Part shown: positions 48,435 to 60,700 of the stretch, one piece after another
How positions within the stretch are numbered: the first letter of the stretch is position 1
How the letters are laid out: each line of letters begins with the position of its first letter
NCBI GenBank assembly: GCA_964019135.1
Contig: OZ025256.1
Location: forward strand, 16,685,911 to 16,749,910
Origin: Arenicola marina
Lineage: Eukaryota; Annelida; Polychaeta; Arenicolidae
Length of the DNA stretch: 64,000 bases
Direction of reading: 5' to 3'
Position numbers and translations under genes: made by a program
Notes under the pieces: model-generated
The model's database searches: none
What the model was told of the DNA's origin: nothing
The model's input: the letters and a program-made list of their open reading frames with translations, nothing else

Positions 48435-51120
48435 AATTTGGATGTATGAATGAACGAGGTATTGCTTCAACGTCAAAACGGAGAGATGTGAGCGAATGGC
48501 TACAGGGGAAAAAACTATCGGTCTATTGTCTCCAAGATGTGCACCTTTGTTTCAAAAACTCTTTATGATTTAAGAGAAGATTTAAGAGACGAGTGGGATG
48601 TGAGTGTTTTTGTAACTCTTCCTGTTCACAGTCTAGGGACGTTGCGATCATCATAACGAAGCGCGTACAGCACGAGGTTCACGGTGTCCGGAGTGATGAC
48701 TCTGGAAATCTTTTGATATTGGATGTCACTTTGAATGGGTACAGGTTGACTTCAGCCACTGTTTATGGTCCAAATAAGGACACCACAGAGTTCTTTGAAA
48801 ACTTACAACAAAAACTAGATAATATGGGCTAGTATGCTAATTTGTGGAGACTGGAATTTAGTATTAAAACCGGAACTAGACACACACGGTTATAAAAGAG
48901 AAAATAATGTAAAGGCTAGGAGCCGGGTACTGAATATGATAAGAGTCATTAGAACTCATAGATACCTGGAGGGTTATGCACCCAGATACCAAACGTTTCA
49001 CCTCGGTTAATCAACAGTGCAAAACGCAGCAAGCGAGGCGGGATTTTTACCTCTCTTCTTCTGATCTGCATGCCGTTACACAAAGTGCCACAATAAGACC
49101 TGGGTACAGAACGAACCATTGTCTAACTACTATTGATGTAGATATTTTAACAGCTTAAAGAGGAAGGGGTTCTGGAAATTAAACACTTCTTTGTTTTACG
49201 ATGAAGAATACGTTAGGCTGATTAAAGACTGTATTGCAAACGTAGAGAAACAGTATAGGGCGACACCAGGTGTGGAAGTCATTAACGACCAACTCTTTTT
49301 TGAAATGCTGAAAATGGAAATTCGCGGTAAAACTATCAGTTATAGTTCGTTTAAGAAAAAGACACTAGACAAGCAGATTTGGGGGCTAGAGAAAGATATA
49401 GAAAAACAAGATATCAGAATAGATCTGAATGCAGCATAGAGCGCTGATTTGGTAGCAAAGCGCGATGAGTTAAGTTTTGAACTAGAAAAACTACGCTCTC
49501 CCAAGATAAAGGCCACAATGTTACGAGCCGGGGACAAATATTATGAGGAGGGGGAGAAGCCTAGCAGATATTTTTGCAGTCTTGAGAAAAGAAATTATAT
49601 AAATAAATTAATCACTAAGCTAGATGCTAATGGAAAAGGGTTGATAGACCCAAAGGACATCTTGGTCGAGCAAATTATTTTTTATAAGAAATTATATTCA
49701 AATTGTGATTATATGTCTTCGAAAGGCGACATGAACCAGTTTTCAAATTCCAAGCATATAAAGCAGCTTTCATAACAGCAAAAGGCTATATGTAAGGGAG
49801 AAATTACTTTAGAAGAAGTCAAACAAGTTACAAAGGATATGAAAAACAACAAGTATCCAGGGAGCCACGGACTCCCAATAGACTTTGATATGTTCTTTTG
49901 GACGGACATTGCAATACATCTGATGAACAGTCTAAGACATGCATGTCGGCAGAGTACTCTATCTATAACACAAAGACAAGGTATCATTACCTGTTTACCT
50001 AAACCGGAGAAATCTAGACAATATCTGAAAAATTTGAGGCATATTACCTTACTTAATGCAGTTTGCAAAGTTCTAGCTGGAGTGCTTGCACTAAAGATGA
50101 AAAATATTTTACCAACGATCATCAGTTCGGACCAGAAAGGTTTTTTTAAAGAATCGCTTCATAGGAGAAAATACTAGAATTGTATACGATTCAATGCAAT
50201 AAGAGAAGAGAACAAAACAGGGCTATTATTATTCGTTGACTTCGAAAAAGCGTTTGACTCTTTAAGCTGGGATTATACTACACAGCTTCTACGGGCCTAT
50301 GGTTTTGGAGATGAGTTTATAAGGTGCTATATGCTGGTATACGAAGAATCGAACGGTTGCGTCATAAAGAATGGTATATTTTCTGAATTATTTATTCCGA
50401 AAAGAGATTGCAGACAAGGTGACGCCCTGTCCCATACTTGTTTATTCTTGCGGTGGAACCTCTAGCCATGGCCATCAAAAACTGCCCTGATGTGAAAGGT
50501 ATCCAAATTCGAGAGAAAGTATATAACTTCGGGCAATATGCCGATGACGCTTTCTTATTGTTGGACAGCAGTGAATCATCTCTACGTGCGGCACTAGGCA
50601 TCCTTGACTCGTTTACAAATGTTCGGGTTTGAGAATGAATGTGAACAAAACGAAGGCCGTCTGGTTGGGAAGAAAGCCAAAAGGCGGAGATAAAATATGT
50701 CCAGATCTAGGTCTTGGCTGGGTTACGGAGTTCACACTGTTGGGTATAAAATTTGATACTGACCATCGTAAAATGCTGCAAATAAATCTTAGTAGCAACA
50801 TTTCAGAAATTCAAAATCTCTTAAGCGCCTACGAGAAGAGAAATCTCTCATTGAGGGGTCAGGTTACCGTTGCTAAGACCATGGCTTTGCCTAAACTGGT
50901 CCACGTGCTGTCAGTCCTCCCCTCTCCTAGTAAAGCTTATATTAGTCAGCTACAGGCTATGATTCGGTCTTTCACATGGCGTAAGAAAAAGTCTAACATC
51001 TCGCTCACCCGTTTGGCACAATAGGCTGAAGATGGAGGTGTTAATCTGGCTCATATTTCGTCATTCCTCCAATCGCTAAAACTTACATGGGTGCGTCGGC
51101 GTAATAGATTTCTTCACGGA
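48435..51120 (+). pseudogene. LINE ORF2 (endonuclease and reverse transcriptase), degenerate
   Basis: Fragments in several frames. Endonuclease: KRRDVSEWLQGKKLSVYCLQ, DDSGNLLILDVTLNGYR, ATVYGPNKDTTEFFENLQ and ICGDWNLVL. Reverse transcriptase: KPEKSRQYLKNLRHITLLN, LLLFVDFEKAFDSLSWDY, CRQGDALS, LFILAVEPLAMAIK, GQYADDAFLL and MNVNKTKAVWLGRK. The YADD box and the order of motifs place it in the L1/Tx1 group. Stops (e.g. after DNMG at about 48,832, after NAA at about 49,439) and frameshifts rule out function. Confidence 0.82.
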
Positions 51121-51334
51121 TGTGGTGTGTAAGAATAAATCGCTGTTTTAGGAAATGGACAGAAAATCCTTGAAATCTTGCAAAAAAATTAAAAAAACCT
51201 TCCAGTGCTGATGTAGTAAAAGCATGGAATATTATTGATTAGTATTATGGTTACTACATTAAGATACAACTTCTGATTATGTAAGATTTTCAGCATGCTA
51301 TTTATCTACGGCTTCTTTTAAAGTGTTTGCTCAA

Positions 51335-51340
51335 TTTATT
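51335..51340 (-). terminator. Candidate polyadenylation signal of the right gene
   Basis: AATAAA on the minus strand about 330 bp after the stop. The same hexamer in the same context (taacaataaattgag) is at 13,022-13,027 for the left copy. It lies close to the 3' end of a LINE of opposite orientation, so it may belong to that junction rather than to the gene. Confidence 0.3.
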
Positions 51341-51671
51341 GTTAATCTCAATGAGTGATACCGTGGAGTTGGAATAACACTGTCGGATACATAGTTTCCA
51401 GCAGCAGCAGCATAACCGAACATTATCTTGACACGTCGTCACATGATGCAGAGCTGATAATTGTATGCAACATTATATTCACACGCATCCCATATCAAAT
51501 TACATAGCCTTTTACAGGGCAACGTCGAAGCAAGTAAAAACACCCAAAATCAACGGTATCTGGGCAGGACTCGTTGCTACATTTGACGATATAGAACACA
51601 AAAGGTAAAATCGCAAATGAGTCAATCAATAATTCTTTAGTTCCAATACTATTGCGCGTTGTACGATGAAG

Positions 51672-51758
51672 TCATCGACAAAGACCGGAAGTGACGTGGA
51701 GGTCGTCAATGGCGATATCACCGGAGTATTCGTTTCCACGGATTCCAATGACATCCAG
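51672..51758 (-). CDS. Exon 14: MAM domain end and stop codon
   Basis: After ccttacag|CTG the frame reads LDVIGIRGNEYSGDIAIDD then LHVTSGLCR and TGA. It matches the MAM ending F-E-G-x-x-G-x-G-Y-x-G-D-I-A-I-D-D, and its Cys is the fourth MAM cysteine. Only 29 codons. Confidence 0.87.
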   Translation of the reverse strand: MDVIGIRGNEYSGDIAIDDLHVTSGLCR

Positions 51759-54700
51759 CTGTAAGGATGAAATAAAGAGATCTTACAGTGTTGATCCATT
51801 TTGTTTCTGTCAGTGTTTAAGTAAACATGGTATGTCACATCGCATGGCAAATACAGAAAAGAAAACGAAATTCAGACTGACATTCCTTTGGCAACTAAAG
51901 TCAACTCTTGTGTAGGCAATAGCGGATTAATCAGAATGTCATTCCAACATCAGCATCCAAAAAGATGACGCTTATATAATAGATAGCACAGCAAGAGCAT
52001 ATATACATCAAGCCACACATACTCTATGGCAAAAAGAACTGTTGACATACCCTGTCGTCGGTATTCATGGCGACACTGACAGAGGCGTGACGCCATTGGT
52101 TGCCTTGATCACCTGACATGATCCAAGCTGGGATCACTTCGCCAATGGGAGTCTTCTTCATGACTTTGAGGGTGTCCACATGGAAGCCATACATGTGGTA
52201 GGAGAACTGCAAGCACACCGTCCCCTGGGCCTCCAGTCGCGGAAGATGCAATCTGCAAGGACAACGTGGGATTGTGCATTCTGATGTCCGCATATCTAGA
52301 TAACCTTTTGACGCCTATAGGCATTCATCCATTGGCTATGGGGGACACTAAATTATGTTTTATCCCAAACGGTTCAATTGTTACCTGTCATGCGTTATAT
52401 CATTGGCACTTAAAAACATATGACTAACCCGATGATAAGTTCTAAACTAATTTTCGTAAGCTATGAAGGATACTGGATCAGGCTGCCTATGTGGCGTCAT
52501 GCCTTGACGGGTCTAGAGTTGGCATAGCGAATACGTATATATCACAAGTGATGGGATCAAAAGTGATTTGTTTTCTAATATACTGACGGTTAAAAGAACG
52601 TTTGCAAAAGAACTGTCAAGGTTGGGGCTTGCTAGACATTTCCTTTGGTCACGCCTCACTGATCTGCATAGCTTTACCTTTGTTATTAATATTATATGTT
52701 GCCAAAATATAACTTCTATGACAAGTGGTTTGTTTCTTTTTTCAATGAGTATCTATAGAAAAAAGGGAGTTAGGGGAACATGGCAAAATGGCCCATCGGG
52801 GTCAAATGGCCCAAGACAATATCGCGCCATTGCGGTGCTTCCACCTGTATTGAAGCGTTTTAAATTTGTTCCTGTTTGTTACGTGATACCTTAACAGATC
52901 TACATGGGCGCTGAAGCAGACTGCTGACCTTCGTTACCGAAGTAAAAGATTCTGGGCTGTTGCCATCTATGGTAAACACTGGAAGAAAGTATAGCTCAGT
53001 GGATACTAGCTTAGGGGAAATTTTTTGGATAAATTAACACGATCAGAGATAAGTCCAAGTCAAGCCCCAAACGTAATTCAGATGCGGAATATACTGCGCC
53101 GTATTTTTCATACAACGGTCAAATGTTAAGGTTACTAACAGGGGCAAAATGACCCACGCTGCTTGGGGCAAAATGACCGACACTGCTTGGGGCAAAATGA
53201 TCCAGTGGGCCGTTTTACCCACATCCAATTTAATATGTATGCTCTAACAGAAACGATTATCTTTAGCAAACTGGATGGTATTTCCAATGAATCGGAACAT
53301 CTTTGATGATCACGTATATGCTTGAAGAAGAAAACGATGTGCGTCACAGGGAGCTTGGAGAAGGGAGAGTTGTGCGCCCCAGGGAGGCAGAAGCGCTGAT
53401 TGAGGCAGAGCCAGGCGGCACGCGACATCGTGTCTCCATTCGATACATGCGCACTCCCAAAAGCTACTAGATTTCCAGTTAGAAAGACAAAGCCAAGTAA
53501 CAGGCAATGTCCCGCTACGGTCCCTACCAACAGAAAGAGTGTGGCAAGGCCCGGCTGATTTCGAGAAGTCAGAAACCTCGAAGAAACTAAGGTCATTTCT
53601 TCCAGCTGCTCGTCAGGATAAGACGCAGATGGGTGGGGGCGGGGGCACTATTATGCAAATTCTGGTGCGGGGGGGGGGTTCTGCGGGTGCCTTGATGCCT
53701 GAGAGAGCGGATATTTGTGATGAAAAAGATACCCCTATAGAGCGGACATTTATGATGAAAAGGATAACCCTATAGAGCGAATACTTTAAAACTTGCGATC
53801 GTGGTGTGGGGGGGGGGGCGGGCCGGGGGGGGGGGCTTTAAAAATGTGCGTTCATAGAACGGATTTTGGCGGTGAAAAAGGGGGGTCTTTACCCAGAAAC
53901 CTCCCAAACCCAGCAATGTATTAATTTCCGCACCCCTCTCTAAAACCGGTGGTGGGGGCGGATTCAGGGTCGGATCAAGATATGCTGGTTACGGGGGGCC
54001 GGTAAATGGTATGCATTTTTAATTTCCGCCCTAAAAAGTATGGCTGGGGACGGGATGACCCTCTTGGATCCGCCCTTGCCCCTGGTCTGTTCAACAGTAA
54101 GACTTCGCATGAGTTCTGTTATATTAGATTACCTAAATTTTGCACTGAAAAATGATCCGCCCGATCCGCCTCTGCTCTCTGTAACCGTTATTTGTAATTT
54201 CTGTGTGTAATCCTTCTGGGTCAAACTGTTCCAGAGAGTTAGGAGTTTGCCTTCTTAGGCTGTTCAGTTCACTCATTAACATGCTGAAATAATGTGCTGA
54301 CCATTTTTCCCCTTTAGGGGGGCAAAATGACCAACTGTAATATAAAATATGTTTTTTGTGCTAGTAAAAAGTTTGTTCGTGTCATTAGCATGTATCCAAG
54401 CTATGTTATACACAATATTACTGTTGTCAGTTTACCAAAATGTGGCTCTTTTTAGAGCACTGCTTGTCCCCCAAAACATACAAATAAAGTTAAGGTGGTC
54501 ATTTGGCCCCATGTTCTATATCCCTATCAATATTAAGGTCTAATTAAGAGTCAACATACATGGCTCGGTCTCCGGGCGCCCGGGGATTGCTGGCCTCAAT
54601 GTAGATGTAATATCGCCCATCGGACGCTTCACTGGGCCCTGTTTCGTCAGACGGCGTGCTGCCCGTCATTATTGTCCAATCAAATTGATCGTCAGCTAAT

Positions 54701-57700
54701 TCCTGCGTGATGCCACAGAGTTCTACTTCCGGCTCGAAGGAGCAGTTCAAGTCCACGGAGGGGCCGGTCACCGTGGTGTCTGATAAAAGAAGGAATACGG
54801 ACACATTTAAAGTCAAAGTCATAAATGCCGTAGACTCACGTTTCGGCCCATATTTTCCGCGAATTTGCCGCGATCGTTCTAAAATTCACTGACGTGACAA
54901 AGCAACCCTGTGCAATTTTAATGATACCAAACTTACGTGTGCACTGCGAGGTTATCCTTTTTTGAGATATTAACAATATTTCTCCGATGGCTGGATGAAA
55001 CGTGCCCAACGATGGTTAGTTGAAGAATGCCCAATTATGGCTGCATGAAACATGCCCAACGATGGCTGGATGAAACATGCCCAACAATGGTTGGATGAAA
55101 CATGCCAAACGAGGGATGGGTGAAACATGTCCAACGATGGCTGGATGAAACATCCCCAACGATGGCTAGATGAGACATGCCCAACGACGGCTGGATGAAA
55201 CATCCCCAAGGATGGCTGGATGGAACATCCCCAAGGATGGCTGGATGAAACATGCCCAAGGCTGGCTTGATGAAACATGCCCAACGATGGCTGAATGAAA
55301 CATGCCCAACGCTGGCTGGATGAAACATGTCCAACTATGGCTGGATGAAACATGCCCAACGATGGTTAGATGAAACATGCCCAACGATGGGTGGATGAAA
55401 CATGCCCGACGATGGCTAGATGAAACATTTCCAACGATGGCTGAATGACACATGCCCAACGATGGTTAGATCAACATTTCCAACGATGGTTGGATGAAAC
55501 ATGCTCAACGATGGCTGGATGAAACATCTCCAACGATGGCTAGATGAAGCATGCCCAACGATGGCAGGATGAAACATGCCCAACGATGGTTGGATGAAAC
55601 ATGTCCAACGATGGCTGGATGAAACATGTCCAACCACGGCTGGATGAAACCTGCCCAACGATGGCAAGATGAAACATTTCCAACGATGGTTAGCTGAAAC
55701 ATCTCCAACGATGGCTGGATGAAACATCTCCAACGATGGTTAGATGAAACATCTCCAACGATGGCTGGATGAAACATCTCGAACGATGGCTAGATGAAAC
55801 ATTTCCAACGATGGTTAGCTGAAACATCTCCAACGATGGTTAGATGAAACATCTCCAACGATGGCTGGACGAAACATCTCAGACGATGGCTGGATGAAAC
55901 ATCCCCAAGGATGGCTGGATGAAACATCTCGAACGATGGCTGGATGAGACATCCCCAACGATGGCTGGATGAAACATGCCCAACGATGGCTGGATGAGAC
56001 ATCCCCAACGATGGCTGGATGAAGCATGCCCAACGATGGCTGGATGAAACATGCCCAACGATGGCTGGATGAAACATGCCCAACGATGGCTGGATGAAAC
56101 ATGCCCAGCGATGGCTGGATGAAACATGCCCGACGATGGTTAGATGAAACATCCCCAACGATGGCTGGATGAAACATGCCCAACGATGGCTGGATGAAAC
56201 ATGCCCAACGATGGCTGGATGAAGCATGCCCAACGATGGCTGGATGAAACATGCCCAACGATGGCTGGATGAAACATGCCCAACGATGGCTGGATGAAAC
56301 ATGCCCAGCGATGGCTGGATGAAACATGCCCGACGATGGTTAGATGAAACATCCCCAACGATGGCTGGATGAAACATCTCCAACGATGGTTAGATGAAAC
56401 ATCTCCAACGATGGCTGGATGAAACATCTCCAACGATGGCTGGATGAAACATCCCCAACGATGGCTGGATGAAACATGCTCAACGATGGCTGGATGAAAC
56501 ATGCCCAACGATGGTAAATGAAACATGCCCAACGATGGCTGGATGAAACCTGCCCAGCGATGGTTAGATGAAATCTGCCCAACGATGGCTGGATGAAACA
56601 TGCCCAACGATGGCTGGATGAAACATGTCCAACCATGGCTGGTTGAAACATGCCCAACGTTGGTTAGATGAAACATGCAAACGATAGCTGGATGAAACAT
56701 GTCCAACCATGGCTGGATGAAACATGCCCAACGATGGTTAGATGAAACATACAAACGATGGCTGGATGAAACATGTCCAACCATGGCTCAATGAAACATG
56801 CCCAACGATGGTTAGATGAAGCATGTCCAACCATGGCTGGATGAAACATGCCCAACGATGCTGGATTAAACATCTCCAATGATGGTTGGATGAAACATGC
56901 TCAACGATGGCTGGATGAAACCTGCCCAAAGATGGTTAGATGAAACATGCCCAACGATGGAGATGCCTGGGGGTAATCGTTGGTCTGCATGTCAGCTTGT
57001 TTACCTGCCGCGCTAGGTTCATCACTCATCACTAACGCCATAAATGATACCTCACTTATCTCATGGTGTGTGAACACTGTCACCCATGTGGGAGTGGTGG
57101 TTGGGGGTGGGGGCGTTATGCTTACAGGTCGTTGGCCTGGTCGTTGGACGGGCCGTGGTTGTTGTGGTTGTGGCTGGCCTTACGGATGGAGTTGGAAGGG
57201 TGGTGGCTGCCGCTGTGGACGGCTCTGTAGTGATAATAACATGGTCATTAGCTCCCCGCACACAGTGCATAAGATCATTTTAATGCGAGTCACCCGTCAC
57301 ACTGGTCAGTGTTAATGAAGGAAGAACCCATAGCAATATGACATTAATAATTATGTTAATATAAAGGACAACTATAAGACTACATGTCAATAGTGATAAT
57401 GCCAAATGTTGTTATTGTTAATAGTGCTAATCTTAATAGTGCTGATAGGATGTGCTAGTAGTGATCATGCTAATATACTGATACTAATAGTAATTATCAT
57501 AATGCTAATAAAGTTAGCGATAGCAATGTTAATATTAACGATTCTAACAATAATGATTAAAATATTATCAATGCATTTAATAAATACGCTATTAATAAAA
57601 CAACATTAATAAAAATGGTAAAAACAAAAATAAATAATAATGATATCAATAAATATGACATCAATACCAAAATTTAATTATGTAATGTTATAAAGATAAA

Positions 57701-60700
57701 TGATATAATGATATAATGATCAATGATATAATGATAAATGATACAATGCTAAATGGTACAATGATAAATTATATTCATCAACATTATATTAATAAAAATG
57801 CTAATATCACTACTAATAAGGATACTAATATAACAAGTGTGTACCAGAGAAGAATGAGAACTTGAATCCCCTCTTGTCTTTGGTCGAGGGCACGGTGTAG
57901 TTCGTCTTGAAGGATACCATCATCTCGTTTGATTCACTGCGGATCGTGACGTCAGGGCGTTGGTGGCAGCAGAACCTGAAGTCACGAGGAAAATGGCGCT
58001 GGGTCTAGGCCACTTGTATGCACCAGAAGGATAAATTAGGCCCCAAACTGGCGCAAATGATGTCTGTGTTTGCACGGGATAACGATTCCATGTTTATTTC
58101 TTCGCAAAAGAGTAGGGGGCTATATACCCGGAGCCATGGCTCTTTTTTGCCTCGACGTCTAATGTTGTCGCGCTATGGTCCGTCGAGGTTAAATCATCCG
58201 ACTACTTAAATTAATCAACCTGACGAGATCATCGGGATGCTGGCATTGGATGTGTACTCGATTATGGTCTGAAGATTGCAGCACTATTATAAATATCATT
58301 ATTTTTCGTATCTTTATCAGTATTAATATACTGTCTTCCATACCGGGGTCCAGGTATGTCAAGACCCATTGAATAGCGGACTTCCACCCAGTGATGACAC
58401 TCCAGCTGGTTATGACAATAAAGCCCGAACTCGTCCTCAAACCGGAACACAACGTGATGATCCACCGGGGCCTACGAAATGTATGGAAAGACAAGTTAAT
58501 ATTTATACCTGACAAAATTAAACCAGCCTTACAAATTACGGTTTTTACTTAAGTGCGCTGCTGTAAGATGCAATCCTGCAATCAGCAAGCGACGCTATTC
58601 ATGTTTTTTTTAAATTTATTAGTAGAATTCTTTCCATAGATCTATCAATGACGTTACTCACTGTGATAAGCCAGCTGCACTCCGGACGTCCGTCGTAGAA
58701 GCCCGGATTGTTGTATCCTGGGCTCTGAATCTTTTGAGGAGCGCTGGTCGCTGTCACATCACCGCCACAGACAGCTGTTCAGGAACAAACCCAATCAGAA
58801 ATAGATCAAATTGTGTATGTACAGTATATGGTATAGTAATCCCAGTAAAGTGTTACTTTTACATATATATATCCGAAGCGTGCACATAATGGATCAATGG
58901 ATCACTTGATCAAGTGCTTTTATATTTTAAAATAAAAGACGGTTTTAATTTTTCTTTTGTAAACTGTTCTGTAAAAAATTCTTAACAATGTTTTTCAAAT
59001 TTTAAAAAAGTAGTTTCAGCTTTAAAAATAAAGAAGGGTTTGCACTTGAAGATAAAAAGATTCCATCCGTTTATCGTACCCTTTATTCTTTTAACGATGA
59101 CGGCGTTGTACCATGAAATAATCATTATTAACACATGATTAAGGGTAAAATGCACAATGTAACAGGAAAACCAACGCCATACAGCTGCGAGAGCTGCCAA
59201 CCTACCCCGGACCGCTCGAGCCGCGTGGTCGCAGTACTTGCCGCTGAACCCATCCGGGCACTTGCATGTAGAGCAGTCGTTGGGGTCCTGGTAGCCATTC
59301 CGGAGACAGGCTTGGGGGAGGGGTGTGGGGCAGGTGTCTGCAAGACACAGGTGTTAATGTCATTTAAATATATAATCAGTACGAGTACCATCATTATTAA
59401 TGTATATATATTACGGTTATGTTTTGCTTGTTTCTGTGTTACTGTATAACTCTAAAAATCACAATGTTAAGGTCTTAGCTCTAGTCCTCCGGGCAAGTTC
59501 ACTATTTGTTTTACTCCTGGTTTTTATTTACGTCATAGCTGGTCAAATAAATGAGTCTTGAATCTTGAATTTACTATAATAGACATTGGTTAGATATCTC
59601 CATTTTGTGACTAATCACAACATGGCGTCCTATGATATCAAATGATGTTTCATGCCACTTGTTTGTGCACGTGATGACTAAATTGGGCACAGAGATAGGC
59701 ATATCACCCCCCGAAAGTGGTGGAATGAAAGAAACGTAAAAAAAAATGTTTTTACAAATAATAAATAGTATTAAATGTCACTTGGGCTCGCCATAATTGA
59801 CATTGCCTACCTGCGCAATAGGCGAGGTTGATGATCTTGGCATCGTTGAAGGAGAGCCCTGTGCGCTGGCCCATGTTGTGCGTGTACCACGGGTTGAGGG
59901 CCTCCATCGTGGGCAAAGCGTTCTTGCTGCCGTCGTAAGGCGAGTAGTGCATCACCGACCCGTGGTCGTACTCCACCCCCAGGTCGGGCGTCTCAATCCG
60001 CATGAACTGACCCACGTATGACCCCACGTTGTTCCAGTTCACCCGGATGTGGTCATCTCGGTCCCACCGCTGCTGCTCGTGCCCGAGCCCCAGGACGTGG
60101 CCGATCTCGTGAACCGGGATGCCGAACTTTGTAGATATGTAAATATGTAGGGAGATGCTATAGGGGGGAGGGGGGTTGTACATGTAAAATATTCCAATGT
60201 GTATAGATGTTACAGGCCTAAATATATATTTTCTTTTTTGTCAGAGAAGGGTTGATAAATGACTGGCGTGGTTCATACGTGAGCTATGCTGAGACAATGC
60301 ATGGTTCGCCCTAACGATGGTTTTGATGAAATTTCCGGTGGAAAGGATAAAGTTATTTTAGCGGGGTGGTGGGGGGGGGGTCCATGTAAAAGATTCCAAT
60401 GTGTATATGGTTTCTAGGCCTCTCTATATATATTTTCATAGAAGGTTTATGGTCCATCGTTAGAACCCATGGAATGGATTATTGTAATAAATGACTGGCG
60501 TGATTCATACGTGAGGTATGCTGAGACAATGGTTCGCCCGAACATGATATAACGACACTAACACGAAATAAATTCCTATCATGACGTGTGCAATCTATAT
60601 ATGTACATATATCACTATCCAGCATTTTAGAGAGGGTTTTAATGAAGTCTGCATGCGATAAAAGAAACTATGCTGCTTCTGCAGGTCATGGTATCGCTAA

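Larger units (their letters stand above)
46420..51235 (+). mobile_element. L1/Tx1-like LINE, 5' end to reverse transcriptase, 3' part lost
   Basis: A 5' leader (gttcggtaatgcactccgcg onwards) precedes a coiled-coil ORF1 and an ORF2 with endonuclease and reverse transcriptase. Frameshifts and stops show it is inactive. After about 51,230 the sequence jumps to the last bases of ORF2 (ATTATTGATTAG) as seen at 12,927-12,937, so the C-terminal part of ORF2 was deleted. The same element is at 11,735-12,950 in the left unit. Confidence 0.8.
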
